Positions 25,193 to 33,863 of a stretch of 64,000 bases of DNA are shown here, piece after piece (the first letter of the stretch is position 1; each line of letters begins with the position of its first letter). Made by a program: the position numbers and the translations under genes. The notes under the pieces are model-generated. The model did no database searches. It was not told where the DNA came from and saw nothing but the letters and a program-made list of their open reading frames with translations. Source of the DNA: Hymenobacter sp. BRD67 (GTDB lineage Bacteria > Bacteroidota > Bacteroidia > Cytophagales > Hymenobacteraceae); NCBI RefSeq assembly GCF_013256425.1, contig NZ_CP053904.1, forward strand, positions 1,488,001 to 1,552,000, in the 5' to 3' direction.

Positions 25193-25396
25193 ATGTCCAG
25201 CAAACGCGAACAAATCGAGCCCAACCCCGGCGATAAGCGCTACGTGCGTCGCGGCAAAGATGGGCAGTTCGAGTCGGAAGTAGACCTGAACCGCTCTCTC
25301 TCGCAAGACGATAGGCACAACTCCAGGAAAACCAGCAAGCCTGGCCAGGGTGACCACGGCGACGGCCACACCGGCAACCGCCAGCCTGGTAAGTAA
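25193..25396 (+). CDS. Small hydrophilic protein of unknown function
   Basis: The 67-residue product is highly charged (MSSKREQIEPNPGDKRYVRR, GKDGQFESEVDLNRSLSQDD, RHNSRKTSKPGQGDHGDGHT). It has no hydrophobic segment and probably no stable fold. The GDKRYVRR-GKDGQF phrase looks like a small conserved protein of soil and freshwater bacteria, but I cannot name it. It follows ribE by about 60 bp and is closed by a terminator. Confidence 0.55.
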   Translation: MSSKREQIEPNPGDKRYVRRGKDGQFESEVDLNRSLSQDDRHNSRKTSKPGQGDHGDGHTGNRQPGK

Positions 25397-25406
25397 GAAT
25401 TAGTAA

Positions 25407-25446
25407 GAAAAACACCCTCACTACGCAGGCAGTGAAGGTGTTTCTT
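25407..25446 (+). terminator. Rho-independent terminator
   Basis: AAACACCCTCACT and AGTGAAGGTGTTT pair with one mismatch around an 8-base loop. The hairpin lies just after the small hydrophilic gene. Confidence 0.65.
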
Positions 25447-25490
25447 AGCTGTCAGGGTTACAATTTCCTGTTAAACATGAAATTGCATAA

Positions 25491-26090
25491 CTAGCTGGAA
25501 ACAGGCTTATTTTGTTCGGAACCCAGCCCTGGTCTTCGGCTAAGGCGCTCAAACAGCCGTGCCGCGCCCCAGGCCAGCGCCGCGCCCACCAGCGCCCCGC
25601 CCAGGACGTCGCTTGGGTAATGCGCCGCCAGGTAGATGCGGCTGTACGAAAGCAGGCCGGCCCACAGAAAAATCCCGGCCTTGAGGCCCCGAAACCGCCC
25701 GCCTGGTAGCACCAGCAGCAGAAAGACAGCCAGGGCCACCGAGTTAGCGGCGTGCGATGACAGAAAGCCAAACTGCCCGCCGCAGCCATCGGGCAGGTGC
25801 AGCTGCGTGGCCAGGTCGGGCGCGTGGCAGGGGCGAAGGCGGCCAAAAATCGGCTTGAAAACCCGGCTGGTGAGGCTGTCGGCCAGGGCCACGGCCCCAA
25901 TAAGCACCGGCAGCAATACGGCGGCCCGCCGCTTAAAATGATATAGCAGCCATATAATCAGCAACCCGTAAAATGGAAACCACACGCGCCGGTCCGACGC
26001 GAAAGTCATTACCGCATCCAGGGCTGGCGTATGCGCGTGGTTGATGGCCAGCAGTAGCTGGTGGTCGAGGCTACGCAGCGTTTCAAGCAT
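25491..26090 (-). CDS. PAP2-family membrane phosphatase
   Basis: The 199-residue product has about five hydrophobic helices. The three phosphatase motifs are visible: KPIFGRLRP (KX6RP), FGFLSSHAANSVALA (the SSH of PSGH type) and SYSRIYLAAHYPSDVLGG (SRX5HX3D). The active site would face the periplasm, with a lipid pyrophosphate or phosphatidate as probable substrate (for example undecaprenyl pyrophosphate recycling). The start ATG overlaps the last eight bases of hemF, so the two genes are translationally coupled. Confidence 0.88.
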   Translation of the reverse strand: MLETLRSLDHQLLLAINHAHTPALDAVMTFASDRRVWFPFYGLLIIWLLYHFKRRAAVLLPVLIGAVALADSLTSRVFKPIFGRLRPCHAPDLATQLHLPDGCGGQFGFLSSHAANSVALAVFLLLVLPGGRFRGLKAGIFLWAGLLSYSRIYLAAHYPSDVLGGALVGAALAWGAARLFERLSRRPGLGSEQNKPVSS

Positions 26091-26993
26091 GGTCGGCAGT
26101 CGTCCAGTCTATGCCTTTGCGGAGCCAGGCCAGCGTATCGGCTTCCGGGGAGCCCGCTGCGGGCGGGGCGGGGTTGTAGCTCCAGCCGCAGCGCGGCGGC
26201 AGGCTCATTAGAATGCTTTCGGTGCGACCGCCGGTTTCGAGGCCAAAGCGGGTGCCACGGTCGAAGGCCAGGTTGAACTCGGCGTAACGGTTGCGGCGCA
26301 GCGTTTGCCAGGCTTCCTCGCGCTCGCCGAAGGGCAGGGCGTGGTTTTCGCGCATCAGCTCAACGTAGAACGGACCAAACAGCTCGGCTACCTCCTGCAC
26401 AAACGCGAACAGCTCTTCCACGCTGCCGTCGGCACCCACGGTGAGGCGGTCGAAAAAAATACCACCCACGCCGCGCGTTTCCTGGCGGTGGGGCAGGTAA
26501 AAGTAGTCGTCGGCCCACTGATGAAAGCGGGGGTAATAGGCGGGGTCGTGTTTAGCGCAGGCAGCTTTTAGCCGAAGGTGAAAGCGCCGGGCCTGCGCCT
26601 CGTCCACGTAAATCGGCGTCAGGTCGATGCCGCCTCCAAACCACGCTTCGCCGTTGCCCGCTTCGAAGTAGCGCACGTTCATGTGAATAATAGGTACGCG
26701 CGGGCTGCGCGGGTGCAGCACCACGCTTACCCCGGTGGCGAAGAAATTCGGGTCGGGCAGGTGCAGCTGCCGGGCAGCGGCAGCGCTCAGCTCACCTTCC
26801 ACGGCCGAAAAGCCGACGCCGCCTTTTTCCAGAATGGCCCCCCTTCCAGCACCCGCGAGTGACCGCCCCCGCCGCCGGGCCGCTGCCAGTCGTCTTGCCC
26901 GAAACGGGCCGGGCCGCCGTCGGCAGCTTCGAGCTGCGCGCAAAGGCGGGTTTGAAAATCCTGAAGCCAGGCGGCAATTTCGGCGCGGGACAT
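26083..26993 (-). CDS. hemF: Oxygen-dependent coproporphyrinogen III oxidase (apparent frameshift)
   Basis: HemF oxidatively decarboxylates coproporphyrinogen III to protoporphyrinogen IX with O2. Signatures: MNVRYFEAGNGEAWFGGGID, LTPIYVDEAQARRFH, KHDPAYYPRFHQWADDYFYL, RGVGGIFFDRL, RNRYAEFNLAFDRGTRFGLE and LMSLPPRCGW. The N-terminus (MSRAEIAAWLQDFQTRLCAQ, LEAADGGPARFGQDDWQRPG) is in another frame; one extra C in 26838-26843 joins VLEGG to AILEKGGVGFSAVEG. The whole is about 303 residues, the usual size. Use of HemF means this step is aerobic. It overlaps the PAP2 gene. Confidence 0.9.
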
Positions 26994-27151
26994 ACGTAGC
27001 AAGCAGTGGATAATGAGCAGTGAACAGCGACCAAAAAAGGTCCGCCAAGCGGCAGGAAGCACTAGGCACGGCTCCCTGTCCCTGCTTCCTGGCTACAAAG
27101 GTCGGGCCGGGGCGTAATTTTACCATCCCACTGGCTCTACCCACCCCCGCT

Positions 27152-29272
27152 ATGCTTGTTGATGCCCCTGCCGCGCCCGTCGCGGATACTCCGGCCGCCG
27201 CTGAGGCCGCCTTATTGCGCCGCGCTTACCTGCTGATGCACACGGCCGCCGAAATGGCGGTTCTTTACGAAGCACAGAAAACTATTGCCGCCCGCTATGT
27301 GCATGCCACGGCTCGCGGCCACGAGGCCGTGCAGCTGGCGGCGGCATTTCTGCTTACCGGGCCGACTATGCGGCCCCCTATTACCGCGACGATGCCTTGC
27401 TGCTGGGCCTGGGACTGCGGCCGTATGAGCTGATGCTACAGCTGCTGGCCAAGCGCGATGACCCGTTCAGCGGTGGCCGCACGTATTATAGCCACCCCTC
27501 ACTGCGCCGGGCGGGCGTGCCGGTTATTCCGCACCAAAGCTCGGCTACGGGTATGCAGGCCATTCCGGCTACGGGCATGGCACAGGCAATCAGCTACTTG
27601 GAGAGTCAAAAGTTAACAATCAGAAGTGAAGCGATAGAAGGGGAAGAAAAAATCAACTCCAGGCCCTGGTTTTATGCTCTATCGGCGACGGAGCCATGAC
27701 GGAGGGCGAGGTGAGCGAGGCCCTGCAAATGGCGATTTTGCACAAGCTGCCCATCGTGTATCTAGTGCAGGACAACGATTGGGGTATCTCGGCCACGGGC
27801 CGCGAGATGCGGGCGATGGATGCCTACGAGTTTGCCGCCGGCTTTCCCGGCCTGCACCGCGTGCGGGTCGACGGAGCCGATATAATTTCTTCTTACAATG
27901 GTCTGAGCGAAGCCTTTGAGCATGTGCGCGAGCGGCGCGGGCCGGCCCTGGTGCACGCCAAGTGCCCGCTGCTGGGCCACCACACCAGCGGGGTGCGCCG
28001 CGAGTGGTATAGGGGCGACAACCTTACCGAGCACCAGCAGCACGACCCGCTGCCGCGCCTGCACCGCCGCCTGCTGCACGCCGGCGCCACCGAAGAAGAG
28101 CTGGCGGCCCTGGCCGAGCAGGCACGCGCTACCGTAGCTGCCGACTGGGCCGAGGCCCTGGCCGCGCCCGACCCCGACCCCGCCACCTTCGCCGACCACG
28201 AGTTTGCCCCGCCCGCCGTGCTCGAAGAAGCCGGCGAGCGGGCCCCGCCGGGGCCGAAAAGGCATTGATGGTAGATGCCGCCCTGCATGCCGTGGACGAT
28301 ATTCTGCGCGAGTTTCCGGAGGCCCTGTTCTACGGCCAGGACGTGGGGGCGAGCTGGGCGGCGTATTCCGCGAGGCGGCGCTGCTGGCTAAAAAATACGG
28401 CGACAAGCGCGTGTTCAACACGCCCATCCAGGAGGCGTACATTGTGGGTAGCACGGCCGGCATGGCCGCCGTAGGAGCGCGGCCGATTGTGGAAATACAA
28501 TTCGCCGACTATATATGGCCCGCACTGAATCAATTGGTCGAGGAGCTGAGTAAAAGCTGCTACCTGAGCATGGGCAAGTTTCCGGTGCCGGCCCTTATCC
28601 GGGTGCCGGTGGGGGCGTATGGCGGGGGCGGGCCGTACCACTCGGGCTCTATCGAAAGCACGCTGCTGACTATCCGGGGCATTAAGGTGGTATACCCGAG
28701 CAATGCGGCCGATATGAAGGGTCTGCTGCGGGCCGCATTTCTGGACCCCAACCCGGTTATTTTGCTGGAGCACAAAGGCTTATACTGGAGCAAGGTGCCG
28801 GGTACGGAAGATGCCAAAACCGTAGAGCCAGCCGCCGGCTACGTTATCCCGCTGGGCCGCGCAGCCGTGGCGCAGGCCGCCGACCATGAGAAAATGGCCG
28901 GGGCGAAAGCTGCGTAGTTATTACCTACGGTATGGGCGTGCACTGGGCCAAAGCCGCCAGCCGCGACTATCCCGGCCGGGTAGAAGTGCTCGACCTGCGT
29001 ACCCTCAATCCGCTCGACTGGGAAGCCGTGCTGGCCGCCGTACACCGGCATGGCAAGGCGCTGGTTCTCACCGAAGAGCCGCTGCTCAACAGCTTTGCCG
29101 AAAGCCTGGCGGGCCGGATTCAGCGCCAGTGCTTTCAGCAGCTCGACGCCCCGGTATTTACGCTCGGGCCGCCAACCTGCCCGCTATTGCCCTCAACGTA
29201 GAGCTGGAAAAGCAGATGCTGCCCAGCGCCGCCAAGGTAGCCGCTGCGCTCGGTGAGCTGCTAAGCTACTAA
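27152..29272 (+). CDS. Fused alpha-beta E1 component of a branched-chain-type 2-oxoacid dehydrogenase (six apparent frameshifts)
   Basis: Once joined, this gives one protein of about 708 residues that decarboxylates 2-oxoacids with thiamine diphosphate. The alpha half has RRAYLLMHTAAEMAVLYEAQ, the substrate loop PVIPHQSSATGMQAIPATGM and the thiamine motif GDGAMTEGEVSEALQMAILH ... QDNDWGIS. The beta half has LFYGQDVG, RVFNTPIQEAYIVGSTAGMA, VEIQFADYIWPALNQLVEEL and VGAYGGGGPYHSGSIESTLL. Breaks lie in the runs at 27359-27361, 27647-27652, 28243-28246, 28345-28349, 28900-28903 and 29166-29168, and each is cured by one added base. A short AT-rich insert (27600-27660) sits before GDGAMTEG. No E2 or E3 gene is adjacent. 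Confidence 0.87.
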
Positions 29273-29275
29273 CTC

Positions 29276-29824
29276 TCAGCGCCGCCGCTTCCAGAAAAAC
29301 AGACCCGCGCAGGCCAGCGCCAGCCCGGCTACCAGCGCATCGCGCACGGCGCGGCCCTGCTGCGCATCGTGCAGGTCGTCTGCCAGGCTGCGCTGCTTCT
29401 GGGTGGCCTGGCGCAGACGCTCCTGCAGGTTCTGCTGCTCACTTTCCAGCTCGCTCAGACGCTGGGAGGTAAGGTTGCGGTCGTCGCGGCCGGTGTTCTG
29501 GAGCGTGGTCGTGGTGGTTTGGAGCTGCGCGGCGGTAGTTTGCGCCCGCTGGGCAGTCTGGTTAAGCACGGCCACGATTTGCTCATCCTTGTCCACAATA
29601 CCTTGCAGGGCATCTACTACATCCTGTAAGTCTTGCTTGCTGGGCTTATTGCTGAGCCCGAGCATGCCGTGGCGCTGGGCGCTGGCTGCGGCGTAGCGCT
29701 GCGTGAGTACTTTGCGCTCGGCTAGGAGGGCGGGTAGGGGAGAATCGGGAGCTACCTGAGCCAGTGTTGTGAGAGAGCATACCAAAGCTAGTAGCAGCAA
29801 GGGAGTAGTAGAAAAAGTCAACAC
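29276..29824 (-). CDS. Secreted/anchored coiled-coil protein of unknown function
   Basis: The 182-residue product has a signal peptide (TPLLLLALVCSLTTLAQ), a long coiled coil (residues about 60-150; many Gln/Thr/Leu: TAAQLQTTTTTLQNTG, RLSELESEQQNLQERLRQAT) and a C-terminal transmembrane helix followed by KRRR (ALVAGLALACAGLFFWKRRR). It is thus a periplasmic coiled coil held in the inner membrane by its C-terminus. No family is recognised. Its stop is three bases from the stop of the convergent E1 gene. Confidence 0.65.
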   Translation of the reverse strand: MLTFSTTPLLLLALVCSLTTLAQVAPDSPLPALLAERKVLTQRYAAASAQRHGMLGLSNKPSKQDLQDVVDALQGIVDKDEQIVAVLNQTAQRAQTTAAQLQTTTTTLQNTGRDDRNLTSQRLSELESEQQNLQERLRQATQKQRSLADDLHDAQQGRAVRDALVAGLALACAGLFFWKRRR

Positions 29825-30008
29825 AAAGAAAAAGTGATAAAGTACAAATCAGGTAAAGACGGCCTATTTGGCAGTAAACCTCAAATGCCCGGCCGGATGT
29901 GGCGCCAGCAGCTATACGCATAGCAAATCAGATAGTCGCAGCCGGTAGATAAGAAAGAGAAGCAAACTACTCAGGTAAGCACTACGTATACCCCCTTTAA
30001 ATTACTTC

Positions 30009-30407
30009 ATGGCCAATCGCGTCCTATTTCAGGCTCCCTACCTTACCATCTTCTACGACTACAGCGACAATTGGCTGTATCTTGACTGGCAGGGCAACCT
30101 TAACGATGAATCGGTAAAGGAAGGCGCCCTTAAGCTGCTGGAACTCATTCAGCGAGAGCAGTGTGCCAAAGTTCTCAATGATAATAGTCATATAACGGGC
30201 CTCTGGGCCGATGCGGCCCGCTGGGGCAGTGATGTTTTCTTCCCGCTGCTTTACGAGGCGGGCTGCCGGTACTTTTCCTGGGTACAGTCGCCCGAGCGGT
30301 ACAGCCAGCTTTCCGCCGAGCTCGCGGTGCAGCAAACCACTGCCGGCATCACGTTTATGACCTTTCGCAACCTGAATACTGCCACCGAGTGGCTACGGCA
30401 GATGTAA
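30009..30407 (+). CDS. SpoIIAA/STAS-like single-domain protein
   Basis: The 132-residue cytosolic protein (YLTIFYDYSDNWLYLDWQGN, LNDESVKEGALKLLELIQ, AKVLNDNSHITGLWADAARW) shares the strand-helix-strand layout and the D-x-x-x-x-x-G-x-W motif with the protein at 2628. STAS/SpoIIAA-like domains act as phosphorylation-controlled or nucleotide-sensing regulators. A degraded PAS-kinase gene begins 57 bp downstream, repeating the pairing seen at 2628/3919. The partner and ligand are unknown. Confidence 0.6.
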   Translation: MANRVLFQAPYLTIFYDYSDNWLYLDWQGNLNDESVKEGALKLLELIQREQCAKVLNDNSHITGLWADAARWGSDVFFPLLYEAGCRYFSWVQSPERYSQLSAELAVQQTTAGITFMTFRNLNTATEWLRQM

Positions 30408-30463
30408 GTACTGCTCCGATTCGGGCTACTAATCAATAAGTATACTTTAATTTACTGTAGCAT

Positions 30464-31335
30464 GTGCGGTTGCACGCGGCGGCCCATACCATGCCCCGCA
30501 TCCGCTACGATATGCAGCGCACGGCGGAGCTAGGTGGCGGCCTGGAAGAGCGGTATTGGCAAACTACCAATTACCCGCAATTTGATGCGCAGGGGCACTT
30601 GCAGGCTATTCTGCTCAAAACTACCGACGTAACCGAGCAGCAGCAGGCTGAGGAGCGGGCCAGAATAATTGAGCGCGACTTGCTGGAAAGCCAGGCGCGC
30701 TCGAGCTTTATTCTGGAGGCCTTGCCCGTGATGGTCTGGACCACCCGCGCCGATGGGGTCGCCGACTATTTCAACCAGCGCTGGCTGACCTTCACGGGCA
30801 AGCAGATGGAGCAGGAGGTTGGGTTTGGCTGGCTCGACGGGGTGCACTCCGATGACCGGGCCTCGGCTGGCGCAGCCTGGCGCCAAGCTTATGAATCGGG
30901 CACTTCGTACCAGACGGAGTACCGCCTGCATTGCGCTGATGGTAGGCTCCGGCGCTTATCGCTATTGTAAGAAGCCAACAGTATGTATTTGAGTATGCTA
31001 ATCCTCGTTACCTGGAGCTGTTTCCCGACCGTGAGCTGCTCGGCCACTCGGTACTGGAAATAATCCCCGAAGCTGCTGAGCAGGGATTTATCGGCCTGCT
31101 AGACCAGGTATACCTGACCGGCACGTCTTATTACGGCAAGGAAGTACTCCTGCATATACACCGGCGTGACACCGGGAAGACCGAAGAGGTATACCTGGAC
31201 TTTACGTACCAGGCTTTCCGCGAAAATGTGCAGATTGTCGGTATTTCTTGTTTTGCCTTCGATGTGACGGAGCTTGTCCGGACTCGCAAAAAGCTGGAAA
31301 CGCTGACTGAGCTGCTACCACCTACCGCTTCCTGA
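30464..31335 (+). pseudogene. Degraded multi-PAS sensor kinase
   Basis: The first frame (to 30970) starts in the middle of a PAS module (GGLEERYWQTTNYPQFDAQG ... TTDVTEQQQ) and then has a fuller PAS (ILEALPVMVWTTRADGVADY, FNQRWLTFTGKQM). At about 30955 it fuses out of frame to another module (ALIAIVRSQQYVFEYANPRY, LELFPDRELLGHSVLEIIPE) that runs to a stop at 31335. The parts before, between and after are missing, including the whole histidine-kinase domain. No homopolymer explains the junction, so this is a true deletion product. The modules resemble those of the intact kinase at 3919. Confidence 0.75.
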
Positions 31336-31377
31336 GTAAGAAAGTGTGCTTGCTTCCTTGGTGCCACCTACTTGCTT

Positions 31378-31746
31378 ATGGATTTAACAACGCTTGATTT
31401 TCAGCAGGCCAGAATAAAGCAGATACTGTTTAAGTCACCGCTGCGTTCGGTTCTGTACGGCGTGCGGGTGGCCGACGATACCTTGTTTTCCCCACGCACC
31501 AACGCGATAGGGCAGTGGATAGCAACTGTGGTGAAGCCCCGGCACCCGGCCCGTATCGAGGTGCGCAATGCCGAGCGCCTGCTGCACCAGATGCTGGCAG
31601 CTAGCAGTACGCTGGTGGCACAATATAGCCGTGGCCAGATAGAGGAAGCCCGCCGGGGCCTGAGCCAGATTGATAGCTTAGGCGAACAGCTGGTAGCCCA
31701 GCTGGAGGCCCTGGCCAAGCCCGGCCCGGCCTTCGCGGCTGCGTAA
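31378..31746 (+). CDS. CZB-like four-helix protein lacking the zinc ligands
   Basis: The 122-residue cytosolic protein (DFQQARIKQILFKSPLRSVL, NAIGQWIATVV, RNAERLLHQMLAASSTLVAQ, YSRGQIEEARRGLSQIDSLG) has the spacing of chemoreceptor zinc-binding (CZB) domains: H-x3-K, C-x-xGxW and H-x2-A helices. Here the ligand positions appear to be Ile/Arg, Asn and Arg/Asn, so zinc (or hypochlorite) sensing through the Cys would be lost. It follows the PAS remnant by about 40 bp and may once have been the C-terminal neighbour of that sensor. The family call is tentative. Confidence 0.45.
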   Translation: MDLTTLDFQQARIKQILFKSPLRSVLYGVRVADDTLFSPRTNAIGQWIATVVKPRHPARIEVRNAERLLHQMLAASSTLVAQYSRGQIEEARRGLSQIDSLGEQLVAQLEALAKPGPAFAAA

Positions 31747-31818
31747 AGAGATTACCGGGTAGCCGGTAGCCGAGGTTTAGGCTATGAGTAGCGGCCTGCC
31801 CACCCACCGGAAGAGCAA

Positions 31819-32819
31819 TCAGGCCGGGCAACTCTCCTCCAGTACCTTTTCTACCCAGCCCTTGCCCCATTCTTCCAGCTCCTGGGCCGTCCAGAGCTGC
31901 GGGTAGAAAATGCGTCGCTGAAACTTGGGGGCAGGTAGTTACGCCAGTTGGTGCCGCCCGTGGCGGGCACGTCGGTAGGGGCGCGCTGGAGGTAGCGGAC
32001 GGCCGACTTGTAGTGCATCAGCGGCCAGTTCACATTTACATTCACATCGAGCTGCTTGAGGGCGCGCCGCAGGCGTGGGTGGTGGCGGTCGGCTTCGGGC
32101 AGGCGCTGCACCACGGCCCAGGCATTGCGGTGCTCATAGTGGCGGGCATGAGCCACGAGCTGACCGCTGTACTTGCGCTCAAACTCTAGCAGCGTCAGTG
32201 CCTTTGCCCCGGTTTCTTCTACCGTAGCGCCAGCCTGCCAGTAGATGCAGCCCATAAACTCTTCGTGCGTCGGGGCATCGCCCAGCAGGCGGCGCTTTTC
32301 GGCTGGCACCAGGTTTTCGAGGGCTGTGCTGGCAATTTCGATAAAGCGGTACTGCACGCTCTGGAAGCCCGAGGCTGGCATCAGACTCATCCGAAACTGC
32401 AGAAACTGCTGCTTGTCCATGCCGTCCACCATCACGTCGAACGAGTCGATAAGACTCTCGAAATAGCGGTTTACCCGGCCCAGACGCAGCACTACTTCGC
32501 CCAGCGTGGGCGTTTGCAGCTCGCCCAGCTGCTCGTACTCATGCAGGCAAAGCTTGAAGTACAGCTCCGTAATTTGGTGGTAGAGAATGAAGATAGTTTC
32601 GTCGGGAAATTTCGTGAGCGGCCGTTGCAGGCTCAGCAGCGTATCGAGCTCGATATAATCCCAATAGTTCACATAGTCAGCGTGGTATAGCCCCTCGAGG
32701 TAGGCGCTCAGGTCTTGCCCATCGGCGGCGTAGCGCGCCTGCAGGCGGCGTAGCTGCGCCAGCACGGCGGGTGAAAACTCGGCCTCGGTAGGGGCGACGG
32801 AAGCAGGCGAAAGTGCCAT
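31819..32819 (-). CDS. Tryptophan 2,3-dioxygenase (apparent frameshift)
   Basis: This haem enzyme opens the indole ring of tryptophan to N-formylkynurenine. Family features: YHADYVNYWDYIELDTLLSL, DETIFILYHQITELYFKLCL, FDVMVDGMDKQQFLQFRMSL, ASGFQSVQYRFIEI and the C-terminal VNWPLMHYKSAVRYLQ with GGTNWRNYLPP. The tail is out of frame. One extra G in 31927-31931 changes PPSFSDAFSTRS to PPKFQRRIFYPQLWTAQELE and moves the stop to 31819. No other kynurenine-pathway gene is in the window. The ATG at 32819 is preferred to one 57 bases upstream. Confidence 0.9.
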
Positions 32820-32994
32820 TGGCAGAACAGTAATAAGTGGCGCAAATATCGGCAGTCGCGGCCGGGCGCGCGGCAATCGCCCGTCAACCGCTACTTTTGG
32901 GGTGATGAGGTGATGAAGTAAGGAGGCTGAAAGGGTAGCCCGACCAGCTGCCTCGCTATTCTGCGCTTCATCGCCTGCTGTTAGCTACTAGAAA

Positions 32995-33672
32995 ATGGCC
33001 GAAAAATCCAGTATTTTCGATATGATTGGCCCCGTGATGATAGGCCCTAGCTCGTCGCACACGGCCGGGGTGGTGCGCATTGCGCGGGCTGCCATCCGCA
33101 TCCTGGGCGCGCTGCCCAGCGAGGCGGTTATCACGTTTTACAACTCCTTTGCCCGCACCTACGAAGGGCACGGCTCCGACCGCGCCATCGTGGCCGGGCT
33201 CCTGGGCTACGCCACCGATGATACGCGTATTCGCACGGCCTTCGACTACGCCGCCGAGGCCGGGCTCAAGTACACGTTTCAGAGCGTAGGCAATGCCTCC
33301 ACGCTACACCCCAATACTATCAAGCTCAACCTTACCAGCCCCGATGGCCACCGCGTAGAAGTGGTGGGCCAGAGCCGGGGCGGCGGCGTTATTCGCATTG
33401 TGGAGGTCGACGGCTTTGGCTGCGACTTTTCGGGCTCGCTGCACACGCTTATCGTCGATGCCCACGACGTGCCCGGCTCCATTGCCTTCATCGCGTCGGT
33501 AATAGCCCACGATGACTGCAATATTGCTACCATGTTCGTCTCGCGCAAAGGCAAAAATGAGGCTGCCCGGCAATTTATTGAAATGGATAGTCCGATTAAA
33601 GACCTTACACTAAATTACTTGCGGCATCTAAGCTGGGTGCAGCGCATTACCTACATCCCGACGTTGGAATGA
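32995..33672 (+). CDS. sdaAB: L-serine dehydratase, iron-sulfur type, beta subunit
   Basis: The 225-residue product has the SDH beta domain (SIFDMIGPVMIGPSSSHTAG, FYNSFARTYEGHGSDRAIVA) and a C-terminal ACT domain (LHTLIVDAHDVPGSIAFIAS, CNIATMFVSRKGKNEAAR). With the alpha subunit it forms the [4Fe-4S] enzyme that deaminates serine to pyruvate. The alpha gene is not next to it in this window. The ACT domain suggests control by serine. Confidence 0.9.
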   Translation: MAEKSSIFDMIGPVMIGPSSSHTAGVVRIARAAIRILGALPSEAVITFYNSFARTYEGHGSDRAIVAGLLGYATDDTRIRTAFDYAAEAGLKYTFQSVGNASTLHPNTIKLNLTSPDGHRVEVVGQSRGGGVIRIVEVDGFGCDFSGSLHTLIVDAHDVPGSIAFIASVIAHDDCNIATMFVSRKGKNEAARQFIEMDSPIKDLTLNYLRHLSWVQRITYIPTLE

Positions 33673-33863
33673 GTCAAAGCTTTTTTTGCCTGACAATCAA
33701 GGTGAAAAATAAGTGAAGCTGGTAATGGGCTAGCCTCGCCTTCGATACAGAGGTAGGGCACTAACTCATCTGCCCGGCCAGTCAGTAAAAATATCTGCTG
33801 CCTGCTTACTTTTTTTGTCAGGCAGCATCCTATGCAGACCCGCCAGCTCTTCCTACCTAACTT

